NCBI GenBank assembly: GCA_002150815.3
Contig: NDFF03000109.1
Location: 248,001 to 312,000, forward strand
Length of the DNA stretch: 64,000 nucleotides
From: Grammothele lineata
Lineage: Eukaryota; Basidiomycota; Agaricomycetes; Polyporales; Polyporaceae
Direction of reading: 5' to 3'
Part shown: positions 10,602 to 21,336 of the stretch, piece after piece
How positions within the stretch are numbered: the stretch's first letter is position 1
How the letters are laid out: the number at the start of each line of letters is the position of its first letter
Translations under genes and position numbers: made by a program
The notes under the pieces: generated by a model
Seen by the model: the letters and a program-made list of their open reading frames with translations, nothing else
Told to the model about the DNA's origin: nothing
Database searches by the model: none

Positions 10602-10968
10602 ATGGATGTACTATCTAGGAAAGCAAGGCAGTGCAGGGGTGCTTCATGGTTGACTCAGTGTTCTAGTCGTCGAAGATGTATCTATACTCATCTTGTCTAC
10701 AGTGCAATATAACAATGTATCATCAGACACCTGGCCGTCTTTGTGGGCCTAGTCCTAGTCTACTAGCTCTTTTCTGAACGTGGAGGTTACGGGTATCTCG
10801 GTTACGTATTTCGCCAAGACCCCGTAACTTGAAGATCGCGGTCGGTGCCGCCTCCTTTTCCACGCAGAGTCAAACGTCCCAAACTCGACGTGTGTCCAGT
10901 CCAAAACGGGACAACACCACCATCGCGGAGACAACGTTTTCGTAATTAACCTACCTCGCTGATTCACT

Positions 10969-11060
10969 ACCTCGCTTGCTCACTCAGCTGTGCTTCGCAG
11001 AACACCTCGCCTAGCCACTACCACCTCGCTTGCTCACTCAGCGCTCTGCTTCGCAGGACA
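10969..11060. repeat. Two-copy direct repeat of about 37 bp
   Basis: ACCTCGCTTGCTCACTCAGC followed by TGCTTCGCAG occurs at 10969-11004 and again at 11023-11060, separated by an 18-bp spacer. It lies in the non-coding interval (10602-11206) between uricase and the first dehydrogenase, where I see no gene. Confidence 0.7.
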
Positions 11061-11206
11061 TCTATCCTCCTCGTGATGCCCGCGTTTCGCAAGAGGGCAT
11101 TCGAGGCCGCCAGGTGATGGGAGGTTTTTAAGGAGCTGTAGAGAAGATGTCTCTGCAATTCCTCTGCGTCCATTCCAATTTGCCGTCTCTACCAATCTAA
11201 ACCACA

Positions 11207-12365
11207 ATGCCTTCATACGCTGTCGTCGGTGCGACTCGGGGGATGGGTGTAAGTCGCCTTCACATTCTCGCCTGATCCACCAAATCCTCACTACGCGCTA
11301 CAGCTCGAATTCGTCCGTCAGCTGGTGAGCACATAGAACTTTCTAGTAGTAGTATGACCCGCTCACACGCGTGCACAGAGCCGAGATGCGAACAAGCAAG
11401 TCTTCGCTATCTACCGCAACCCCCAGACTGCAGCGGAGTTGTTTGCTCTGGAGAAGTCGAACTCCAACGTGCACTCCGTCCGAGGTGACCTTGATAATTT
11501 CGCTTCGTTGAAGGTACGTGGATATTCCCCTCATCTCCGTTGCGTGGTATTGACATTACTTCATCGATTACTAGACCGCTGCGGCCGAAGTGAAGGCTAA
11601 AGCCCCGGGAGGCGCGCTAGACTGTCTCATCAACAACGCCGGAGTGCTATCCCCCAAGTTCTCTGATCGCTCGATGATCAACTTGTAAGGACCGTCGTTA
11701 TCCTGGTGCATGCTCATATACTTAGCGGATGAGCAGCCCCGACGAGAAGAGCCTCGAGGACGACTTCATGAGCAACGTGAGCACCGTCCTCTTGTAGTCA
11801 TTCGTGGTCCGGTGCCCTCACACACTTTTCCTCAGTTCCGTACCAACGCCGTCGGCGTCGCGCACTCCATCAACGCATTCCTACCCCTCTTGCGCGCTGG
11901 CCAGATGAAGAAGATCATCTCCCTCACCGCTGCGACGGGCTCCCCCGAGTTCGTCGTCGAGGTGGACATGGAGTGGAACACGCAGTACGCCGTGTCCAAG
12001 GCCGCGCGGAACATGATCACCGCCAAGTTCGCCGTGGTGCTCCGCCAGGAGGGTTTCACCGTTATTGGAATCTCTCCCGGTATCGTCAACACCTGGGGCG
12101 CGATCCCCAGTGAGTCCAGTTCTTGGGTCGCTATATGTGTTCGAAAACCGGGCGATACTAATCACACATTTCAGAAAACTTCGAGGACCTACCGCCTCAC
12201 ATGCAAACGCTCTTTGCAGGACTCAAGAAGTACGCCCCCGACTGGGATGGGATGCCACTCACGGCTGCCAAGTCGGTCGAGATGATGTTGGCCGTCGTCA
12301 ACAAAGTCGGTCCCAGCGACACCGGCAAGCTGCTCTCCCACTACGGGACGGACCGCTGGTTCTAG
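11207..12365 (+). CDS. Short-chain dehydrogenase/reductase, paralogue A (270 aa)
   Basis: NAD(P)-dependent oxidoreductase of the classical SDR type; substrate unknown. Exons 11207-11248, 11304-11324, 11379-11513, 11575-11684, 11737-11776, 11836-12109 and 12175-12365 stay in frame and total 270 codons. The Rossmann dinucleotide motif is GATRGMG near residue 8, the structural motif NNAG follows at about residue 88, and the catalytic YxxxK is YAVSK. The SPGIVNT segment is typical of the loop after the active site. The exon 5 acceptor (CAG at 11734-11736) was chosen because it restores frame here and at the same place in paralogue B. The gene faces paralogue B tail to tail across 183 bp. Confidence 0.88.
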
Positions 12366-12548
12366 ACACCGCGTTCTTCGTCTTGAGTTGTAAAAATCTG
12401 TACCTTTCATTGTTGTCTGTCTGTACCAGTGTAGTGCGCGCCAACGTCGTTGCACAATGTAGTCGTCGTGCTCCCCATCTTGCCTACTGCACAGCACGCG
12501 TCTTTCCATACATCAATAGTGGCCGAACCCTTCTTCCCGGTACATTCG

Positions 12549-13745
12549 CTACAACCACTGCTGGTTCCCATGCTGCGACAGAAACGCGCCACTATCTCCC
12601 GGACCCGCTTTATTAATGACGTCCAACATCATGTTCACGGACGTCGTCGGAGAGAGTGGTAGTCCATCCCAGGACGGCTGGACTCGTTTGAACTTGTCGA
12701 GCATGGGCTTGAGCATTTCCACGAAAGCCTTATCGTCTACAGCAGAGAATATACCCTGGTTTAGATTCCGACCGGTGCACGATCCCAGACTCCAATGTAG
12801 CTCACCTTGCGGGTCAGTCAAGGTGTTGACGACCCCGGGACTGAGGGCAAGGACGGTGAACCCTTCAGACTCGAGGGCGGCAGCGAACTCCGCCACGACC
12901 ATGTTCAGGGCCGCCTTCGAAACCGCGTATGCAACGTTGGTGGCGGAGCCCGACTTGACGACGAACTCCGCTGAACCGGCGCCAGAAGAGATGGCAATGA
13001 TCTTCTTCATGGACCCGGCACGAAGCAGCGGTAAGAACGCATTGGTGGCATGCGCGACGCCGACGACGTTCGTGCGGAACTACATGGTAGATAGCCGAAT
13101 CAGACAGGTGCCAGCTACTCATTCGTGCTGATACGTACCATGTCGACGAGTGAGTCTTCCAACAATTTCGGGGTCGGGCTGTTCGTATATCCCAGCTGTG
13201 AACAATATGTCACGGAGTATAACCGTGTCCGACTTACAAACTGGCGATGGTGTGCTGCGATGCATCTGTAAAAATGGCAGCGCCATTATTGATGAGGTAG
13301 TCAAGAGAATCGCCTGTTAGTTTCCCCACTTCGGTAGCGGCAGCCTAAGGCGAGAAAATATTAATGGGCAGTCAAACGCGGGAAGGGTGTCGCGCCATCA
13401 AGAATTATGTTCTGTACAGCTTACCTTCAGCGTGACCTCGTCGTCAAGATCTCCTCGAATGACATGAACGTTAGTCGAGGAAGCCGCTAGAGCCGACAGT
13501 TTCGTCGCTGTCTGAGGGTTTCTCACAACAGCAAAAACCAAGTTTCGCTCGTCCTGGCTCTAGTCAACAGAAACACTATAAATAATATGAGACGATAGGA
13601 ACTAGAAGAGGGGCACCCACCAGGTGGCGAACGAACTCTAACTGTCCGAATTGTTGGTTGTGGTCAGCTTGGGCAGATACTGTTCACGAGACGTGTAACA
13701 CACCCCTATACCGCGAGATGCACCGATGATTGCGTAGGAGGGCAT
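12549..13745 (-). CDS. Short-chain dehydrogenase/reductase, paralogue B
   Basis: Second classical SDR, on the opposite strand and convergent with paralogue A. The start (MPSYAIIGASRGIG) mirrors MPSYAVVGATRGMG in A, and intron positions correspond throughout, including the tiny second exon (LEFVRHL against LEFVRQL). Motifs: GASRGIG, NNGA in place of NNAG, YAVSK and LSPGVVNT. The NNGA change inverts the last two residues of the NNAG motif, which normally stabilises the central sheet, so activity may differ. The last exon ends FLSQHGNQQWL. Boundaries of the final intron (donor near 12813, acceptor ending at CTGTAG) were set by frame. The stop is at 12549-12551. Confidence 0.85.
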
Positions 13746-14498
13746 TGGGATGATAGAGGCTGTATTGTCGTGGACACTACGCCTCGCCCCGTGAGTTTAT
13801 ATAGAGCGTGCCCTCGATGATATACGTGTACGTTTTGCTAACATGGTGCATATCCCGAGAAGTCGGGAGCTTAGTAAACTTCATCTGGCCGTATGAAACC
13901 TTGACGCACACTGTGGTGCGTTAGAATGTCAGTGAATGCTACACTTTCATAAGCGAGGTGACAGCATGCGTCAACAGATTAACTCACCGAGTTACCCCAA
14001 AACTTAAAGTGTACCACTGTAGATACACGGCGTAAAATTCATAACATGAGAGCCGAAAGCACTACTCAGGAGAATGCGTCTGTGGTGCGGCGAGTTCTTC
14101 TCATGAACAGGTATTGAGAACCACCAGTGGAGCAACTGCCTCCCAAGTTTGAAAGCTGGCGACCCCGGCGGCCAGGATGCCTCGATGAAAGGAATATTGC
14201 GCGCATGTATTATTATTAGGATCAGTCATACGAGATTGGCCAGGATGCTTACCTTCGTTTCTTTGTCCCGCGCTGGATTCCCTGGGGCAGCAGCTTCTCG
14301 ATATCACGATCAAACCACAAAGGGGGCTAATAGTGGAGGTGCTGACCAAGACAAACAAGCCTGGATCGGATTTATCGGCTTACAAAGATTCGCCGAGGCT
14401 CATTTGACGTATCCAGGCCAAAAGCTTTCCTCCACCTTAGCCTCGAGCATGACGAGAATTGGGGAGGTGGGCCAGCTCGTCGCAGTTGCTAACGCCGG
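13746..14498. other. Intergenic: promoter of SDR paralogue B and unassigned sequence
   Basis: Open frames here have no recognisable motif and no splice logic. I see nothing to annotate before the inverted repeat at 14499. Confidence 0.4.
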
Positions 14499-14528
14499 CG
14501 GATTCTCCGCGGTTCGATTTGTGCATTT
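14499..14528. repeat. 30-bp inverted repeat, left arm
   Basis: CGGATTCTCCGCGG...TGCATTT is the perfect reverse complement of 16599-16628, about 2.1 kb away. Weak similarity continues outward on both sides (GTTAGCAAC against GTTGCGCAAC). The two arms enclose the permease pseudogene. No clear target-site duplication was found, so a transposon origin is unproven. Confidence 0.75.
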
Positions 14529-14989
14529 AGCATTTATGTAGCGCCGGCGTCTCACGCGCGTCGGCCCCTGCGTCTCGACTCTCCATCGACATTGTCCGAT
14601 ACAAGTACCATCCTCCTCCACTTTACCTCGCACCCCGTCATTGGTACCTCTATCCTGGGTACTGCTAGCTAAACGGTGAGACCCGAGGCGTCGGATCCGT
14701 CATGACATCGTGTTCGGCGGACTCGGACATGCCTCTGCGCTCTACATTCCACTGCCCGCTGGGGTGCGGTCACTCCAGGGGTCGTGTGACGCGTCAGGAC
14801 ATCTTGAGTGTGGAATGACTGCAAGCGCTGTCGCGCAGTGTCAGGAGAAGGGGTAGCGGCGGTGTTGGAACAGGCTCAGTAACAATAAGATAGCAGAGGC
14901 GAGCAGGGGCAGGATCACTGAGGGAGACGGAAGCGGACGTCTAGGGATGTTGCAGGCGCCACCGTAAGGGTGTAGAATGAGAAGGGGGG

Positions 14990-16345
14990 TTCCACGGGAT
15001 AGAGCGTCCGCGGAGGTCGTAGCCTGAGTTGGGCGGAATGATCGCACCGCAGGTGAACTTGCCGACGATGCACGCGCCGCCGGTAGGGCGCGACGCCCGC
15101 AACGACGCTGTACACGATGTGGTACGTGGGCGAGATCATGATCGGCGAGAGGAGTGCGGGCACGGCGTCACCGACATCGTCCCAGTTGATCTTGCGGACG
15201 CTAGATATAGACTTATAAGCACCTTCTCGGAGCAGGATGAACTGAAGAATACGTACTTGCGAACCATGAGCGAGCTGACAATAACGAACGTACCACCGGT
15301 GGCACACGTGGGGATCGATGCGAAGATGTGCGAGAACACTGAGACGAAAAACATGATGCCCATCACCATAATCGCGGCGATACCGGTCTTGCCACCCTCA
15401 GTGATACCTGTCGCGGACTCGACAAATGTCGTCACAGGGGATGTACCTATGAGTGCGTTCATTGAGATGGAGAAAAAATCGACGCAGTACGCAAACGTCG
15501 AGTTCTCGAAGTTGAGCATGACGAGGTCGCGCAGGCTGGCAAACTTCGCCATCGAGTATAGCGTACCAGTGCTGTCTGCATACACTGAGCAAATATCATT
15601 TACACTGTGAAGGGGAAGATATATGAAAGATATCGACGTAGAAGAATATGATAAGTGCATACCAAACCTTGCCGTTACCGTAGTTGTGCTATTGGACGAT
15701 AACGTTAGCCATGGAGCGCAGCACGAGCGTACTTCACAACCAATGAAACTTACATCAAGCGCATTACTGATCAAGTTGAAGGGGCGAAGCGTAACAACCT
15801 TCTTGGAGAAGTCAAACACAGCATCGCCAGAGTTGGTGTGGGAGAATGCGGTGACTACGATAGGGCGCAGCCACGAGATGATGGACGTGACTCACGTGAG
15901 GAGAATACCGATGAGGAGGGCACCCTTGACGCCGTACAACATCAGGAAGACAGTAATGATACTAAAGAACAGGAAGCGGCGTAAATAGAATTTGTGGGTG
16001 TATTTCGCACAGGTTAGGTATGTACCCACCAGCGAAGATACCCAGCAACATCATGGGGAGTCGCAGTAGCCGGAGAGGCCTTGAGGTAGTCCTCGGGATT
16101 GCACCAAGGTCGACGAAGTTTGTCGGAGTCGGTCGCCACCGATGACATTAGTAAGACCACCGGACGCTATTGGAGGCAGAGATTAGCGTCGCTGAGAACA
16201 CGAATCTCGAAGCACAGAGAAGTCGCAGACAAACAACTTACAGAGCCGAATGAATGTGCCAGAGACTGATTCCAGCACTGGCGACCGTGACAAGGGCCGA
16301 CCCAGTGGGTACTGTCACGACTGCATGGCCAAGCCCGCTGAGCGT
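14990..16345 (-). pseudogene. AzgA-type purine permease (adenine/guanine/hypoxanthine), decayed
   Basis: AzgA-family permeases import hypoxanthine, adenine and guanine through the plasma membrane. Family segments survive in order on the minus strand: VPTGSALVTVASAGISLW, TNFVDLGA, MMLLGIFAGG, ITVFLMLYGVKGALLIGI, FDFSKKVVTLRPFNLISNA, DSTGTLYSMAKFASLRD, ISMNALIGTSPVTTFVES, ATGITEGGKTGIAAIM, IFASIPTCATGG and KINWDDVGDAVPALL. Damage is plain: an in-frame TGA at 15894-15892 directly before SIISW; a frameshift after TNFVDLGA; no usable donor after FFYVDI; and loss of frame after VYSVVAGVA. The conserved tryptophan of the SIPxWATGG motif is Cys. It is not expected to make a full transporter. A 30-bp inverted repeat flanks it, and uricase lies 4.4 kb away. 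Confidence 0.82.
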
Positions 16346-16598
16346 GTGGCAGCAATGATGTTCCACGATGCAGTGGCCTCAGGAGTGGCGGGTGTAACCA
16401 TTCCACTCGCTCATTACATGTGTACGCGGCCTCAGTCAGATGATCTCAATAGTTGAGGACACTGGGGCACTAGTGCACGGCAGGAGACAGCAGAAAACGA
16501 GCAGCGAACGGGGTCTGGGTAAACACATGCAAATACCACGTGCATCATAGAGGCGCTTAAATCATAAATGAACAATAGGCGCACGCGCGCCAAATGTA

Positions 16599-16628
16599 AA
16601 ATGCACAAATCGAACCGCGGAGAATCCG
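16599..16628. repeat. 30-bp inverted repeat, right arm
   Basis: Reverse complement of 14499-14528. It lies about 225 bp upstream of the next plus-strand gene, so it may now sit in that gene's promoter. Confidence 0.75.
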
Positions 16629-16852
16629 TGTGTCATAAGTTGCGCAACCGTCGCACAAACTCGGGCTCGAGCTCGTCACCGTCGCGTAACATAACAAACG
16701 CGTGACATTGAGCCACAGTCGCGTGACGTCACCGAGGGCTTCCAGGGGACGTGACCGCGGCAGTGTGCGCCACAGCCGCTCTCTGCTCGGGATCCCAGCC
16801 CCAGGAGCTCTTTATCACGCAGCCATCTCCCGCTCCTATCCACCACTTCGCC

Positions 16853-17355
16853 ATGTCCATCCCAGAGTTCTCCCTGCGTCTCCAAGAAGGTCAGTACAGC
16901 CCATGGATATTTGGATCCTTCGCCATCTCACGAATCTCGTCGCAGGCATCACGGGTGGCTTTGCGCCCCCGACCCCGAGCGCGATCGTGACTATCACGGG
17001 CGTACCCACTCAGAACGTACTCAACATCACCGCCGCCGTCCGGCCCAAGGGCACGCCCTCCCTTCAGGATGCCGTGCCCAAGTCTATCTCCGCCCAGGAC
17101 GCGCACACCGCCGCGCTCGTCTCCGAGCTCCGTGATATCCTCCAGTCTCTCCCGACGGAATCCCCACCCGGCTCCCAGGACATCTACGGCATGGACACGA
17201 GCATCGCCTTTGGTTGCGACGACTTCATGTGGCAGAATGGCGGACCACAGGGCTGTGGAGGCGGAGAGAGCTCCGTTCAAGCTACGGATGAGCAGAAGGC
17301 CAAGTTCAAGCGCGCAGTCGAGATCGTGAAGGAGATCCAGGACAAAGACGCGTGA
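16853..17355 (+). CDS. Conserved uncharacterised small protein (148 aa)
   Basis: Two exons, 16853-16889 and 16946-17355, joined in phase 1 (LQEG-ITGGFAPPTPS). The protein starts MSIPEFSLRLQEG and contains ITGVPTQNVLNITAAVRPKG, LRDILQSLPTESPPGSQDIY, CDDFMWQNGGPQGCGGG and a charged C-terminal helix (EQKAKFKRAVEIVKEI). It has no signal peptide or membrane segment. The sharp motif NGGPQGCGGG and clean splicing argue for a real gene. I associate this pattern with hypothetical proteins of other basidiomycetes, but I assign no function. Confidence 0.72.
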
Positions 17356-17550
17356 GTCGGACTGGGATTAGTTGGACGGACGGCTGGAAGGACATCGATC
17401 TAGTGAGGAAGGCCTATCTTGCGTGTACACCACTGTAGACCACATGCATACTGTACGAGAACACGTTACGCGTCGTGTAGGATTCGTTTAGCAGAACGGA
17501 GGAACAATCTACCTATCTTACAGCCAGCTATCATGAGCGGGTGTCTGCAA

Positions 17551-19139
17551 TTAAGTGTCCACATCTCCACTGTCTGGCGTGCGCCCGACAACGGCCCCAC
17601 CATCCCTCAGTAAGCTCTCTTTGGCGTTCTCCAGGGATTGTTGTCGTTCCTTCAAGACCACCTGATGGTTCTCGATGACGCCATGAAGACTGGTGTACAG
17701 CGCGATCTTCGCACTGTGACATATATGACTGGGTCAAAGTCAGCCCTATCGATTTGGCCTTACACTCACTTCATGTGATCCTTGACCTGTACGTTGTGTT
17801 AGCGAGCCGCCAATCTCTCGAACGCAAGAGGCGAGAGCACCCACAAATTCTAACATCCTCCCAAACCGCACGCCAAGCTCTGCAAGCAATCGTCCTGATA
17901 GCGTACTACGACGACCATGATGAAGCGAAAGACGTACCATCGCCGCCCTTGACCCATTCTTCGAATGAACAGTCTGCCCATTTCTTCTTCGCTTGTTCAT
18001 ATGCGTCTGCATGCGCCTCTACACAGGTGTCCAAGTCTTGTCCCAGGAGCCGATATAGCGCTTGCTTCGAACCAATATCCCCTACTACTTTGCGCGTTTC
18101 TTGGGCAAGAAGAAGGGACACCACGGGGGCAGGAGTATGGTGGCGACTGATACCAGGCGCGCCAACGTAGCGCGAAGGCGTAGCACGGCCACCATAATGC
18201 ACGTTGTACTCATCCTATGCGCATATAGTTAGGCTACAGGGTGTTATGTACTGATGCACATACCTGGTGCGAAGCGAGTTTGTATCTCTTCGGGTCGATG
18301 CCGTACTGGAAGCTATCTTCGTCCTCTGGTACGTGAGAAGCGCGTTTTCTGGATATTCCTTGTGGAGCTTGAGTTTCGAGGCGTGGAGAGAGACTCGAGA
18401 ATTCGCCAGAGAACCCTCCAGGAAAGCTGCCTTGCGGTTGAACAGGAGGTGGAAGTCCCATTTCTCCATGCTTGCCCGGACTTGAATGGGGATCTTCGTC
18501 AACTTCGTGAATCCTAGCAAGAGAAGAATGCGAGACAGAACGGGTACGGCGAGCACCATTGGAAGCGTCCAAGAAACGGAAAGAGTCCTGGGGAGGGGCA
18601 GACAGAGGCTTTTCATGCGGCTCCTTGTGTTCTCCCGAAGCATACTCTTGAGGAGGGGTGGGTATATGCGCTCTAGAAGCTGAAAAGTCATTACCTTCAG
18701 CATTTGAATGGCCGTTCGTTAGGAGCTGAGGGGAACGGAAGATCCCAGGAGCGTTCTGAGGAGCGGGTTGGAAGAAAGGTAAGGCAGCTTGGCGAGGAGC
18801 AGGAGCGACGTGCTTGTGAGCGAGAGGCAAAAAGGGCTTAGGAGAACGATGAGCGCCGTCGGATGCTTGCTGGGACTTCGTGGGTCTGAAAGGCTGAGGC
18901 ATGTTCTTCGCTTTTGAGAGTCCTGAGAGATTGAGAGGCTTGAAAGTCGTCGCAGAAAGATCGGTGCCCAGGTTTTGATCTGCGAGCACAGTGGAAGCTT
19001 GGGGTTCGAGGAGCCCGTTAGGTCGGAAGGGCTCATGTGGAGCATTTTCGACACGCGAGGGCGGACGAGGCAGAAATGGGGTCCGTGCGCTCATCTTGGT
19101 TGTCGTGGTCAAAGCCGGCTCGAAAGACCAAGTCGCCAT
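17551..19139 (-). CDS. Uncharacterised Pro/Ser-rich protein with C-terminal helical region
   Basis: The first exon (19139-18264, 292 codons) encodes a low-complexity, disordered region with repeated PFRPNG / PFRPTK / PFLPLA words and many SP and TP sites. It ends in a basic stretch (DPKRYKLASHQ). Exon 2 (18214-17938) starts DEYNVHYGGRATPSRYVG and runs into an alpha-helical segment (LLAQETRKVVGDIGSK, LLGQDLDTCVEAHADAYEQAKKKW). Exon 3 continues ELGVRFGRMLEFVGALASCV. The last exon looks like a coiled coil (VVLKERQQSLENAKESLL) and stops at 17553-17551. The join between exons 3 and 4 is unresolved: the frames do not meet with a clear GT donor. No domain is recognised. The layout suggests a scaffold or nuclear regulatory protein, but that is a guess. 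Confidence 0.6.
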
Positions 19140-19412
19140 GGCCGACGCATAGACAGCACGTGAGCGTGGCGACTGTCAGGCTAGCGCGCTCCGACTTTAC
19201 CGGGAGTCCGGGACTGACACAGAGATCGAGGCACCGGAGAGCGGTAAAAGAGGGACTACAACGCCGCATGAGCTCCATGCGTATGTCTAGTATATTCGAT
19301 ACACAGTCCAGAAAATAGTACGTATGATAAGTTACACAGCAAACGCCGGCAATGTCAAAAACACATCGTCCATCACAGCTGACAGCATCTACACCAACCT
19401 CAGGACAACCCA

Positions 19413-21020
19413 CTACGCCCCATTACAGAAGACATTCCCATACATATCCTGGGCTACGCCCGTCGAGCCGCCACCCACCTCCCCGTCTTCCCCACTATCG
19501 ATAAAGCCCACACCGTAGCTGTTGCTCGCCGTGAACTGCGGCAAGGGACATTTGAAGCCCAGGAAAATAGGACATGCGCGGTCTGCGGCATTGCACACCT
19601 CAAGGCACGGCAAGAGGGACTCGTACGACTGGCTGAACGTTGGCAGGACTGGGTTGCGCGGTGTCGCGCCCGCTGCCACGGTCTGCAGTGCAGCCACAGG
19701 CATCTGTGCTGTCGCGCTCGAATCACCAAAGAAGAAACCTCCAGTCGAGGATGTCGCCGCGGAGGACGATGTCGTAGTGCTGGTGGATTCGCCGCAGCGG
19801 GGGAAGGAGATGGTGCAGAGCCATGTACGGTAGGCGGATTCGCAATCGGCACAGGTGACGACCGGGGAATATTTATCGCGCCCGCAAGCGAGGGTGGTAA
19901 GGGCGGCGGAGAAGTTGGTCATCCCGGATGTAATGGTATCTGCGATGTCGGAGGGGAGCGTGTCTGCTTTGTATACGGTCGCAGGGAAGCCGGGTGGTGG
20001 TAAGGGAACCGCCCATGACACTGTCGGGCAGAACGGAAGAGAATGAACCAACGGGCAGGCGAAGGACGCTGGAGAGTACAATGTGAGAACGCGGTATTTT
20101 GCCAAAGGCTCCTCTGATGGGTTTGTACACGTACCAGACTTGGTCGCAAACATGACGGGTTTTGACGCAATTAGCTGACCTTCTTGCAATGTATACGCGG
20201 TGTAATTGGTGCGGGGTGTGAGGCCGTTTAGAAGCCATTCCCATCTCCAACCATTGGTGTCACGGAACCAAAGGCTGTCGCTCTGGTTTGCGGTAAGGAG
20301 AGAGGCACGATTCGAATTCTGCTGAGCGATGTTCCGAAGGGCACAGGCTGTTCGTGGGACGCGCGTGAGGGGCGATGAGGATGTCGGGACAAAGACGAGG
20401 GAGTAATTGGTTGGGGAGGATGGAGGGTCAGGAGATGTCAGGTTGGCCGGGGGAAGGGTGTAGTTGGGATAAGAAGGCTGCTGTATACCCTGGGGGTCAA
20501 AAGAGGGAGAGAAGATGATGGCTTGGTTGGCAGTCGTATCGCCAATGAAGGGGTACGCAGTGTCGTTGGTTGCATCTTGACATCACTTAGACATATTTGC
20601 CGTGATTGAAGGGTAGAGACACTCACTAGCGGCAGAAACGAGGAGCTCGAATGGTGTGCCTGTCTTCTCCGACTGGACAGCAAGAATCCCTCCATTGGTG
20701 AAGTACCCCGCCCAACTCCCAAACCCATCATTGCTGACTGGAATCTCAAACGTATGGGTGTTATCTACGTCTGCTTCTGTGGGTTGAGTCACGGTTGTAT
20801 CGTTTGTGACGAAGAATCGAGGAAAGGGGCCAGGCGGGGCACAGAAAGCGACAGACACGAAAGTGATGTCGTTACGGGCGGGAACGTCAAATGTGGGAGG
20901 AGAAGGGAGAGTAGAGGTGTTGAGGTCGGAGATGGTACCGAGAGAGAGCAGCTGGCGAGCCTCGACGGAAAGGAGGAAACACCGGACGAGAGCGAAGAGC
21001 GATACCGGAAGGAGGGTCAT
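19413..21020 (-). CDS. MID1: MID1, regulatory subunit of the stretch-activated calcium channel
   Basis: MID1 is an extracellular, glycosylated partner of the CCH1 calcium channel and acts in calcium entry under mating, wall or ER stress. Two exons, 21020-20627 and 20575-19413, give about 518 aa. A signal peptide is visible (MTLLPVSLFALVRCFLLSVEA). The N-terminal half has many N-glycosylation sites (NDT, NYT, NLT, NYS, NQS). The cysteine-rich C-terminal half has the family blocks CPTVSWAVPLPPPG, LACGRDKYSPVVTCADC, YRTWLCTISFPRCGE, SYESLLPCLEVCNAADRACP and GVGFIDSG, ending DMYGNVFCNGA. The Ser/Thr-rich linker after RCGE is longer than I expect for the family. Length and frame look intact. Confidence 0.88.
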
Positions 21021-21336
21021 GACTGTCGCTGCATGAGGCGGCCTGGAACGAAGAGAGAGGTGTCGCAGACTGAGTAAGCCGGATGGAATGCCGATGGATA
21101 GCGGCGACGAGAGAAGGCGCAGCGAAGGCGAAAGGCGAGAACAGGGAGAGCTGCGTTGGTGGATGCTGTTCTGTGCTGAGAAGCTTCAAGGTGTTGCTAG
21201 CGAGCAAATAGACGCCTGTCGGACCGCCGGCCCCAGATCTGCGGCCCGATTCGCTTTGGACGATTGTCGGGATGTGACTTGACTTGATCTGCCCTCTGCT
21301 TTCAAGTAGCACCTCCTCCTTCCGCCCCCTCTCATC

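Noticed and set aside
14510..14525. GGTTCGATT inside the 30-bp inverted repeat, like a tRNA T-loop
   Set aside because: No acceptor, D or anticodon arm can be paired around it.
14149..14541. 130-codon plus-strand frame before the permease pseudogene
   Set aside because: No recognised motif, and it runs into the inverted repeat arm; composition is not protein-like.
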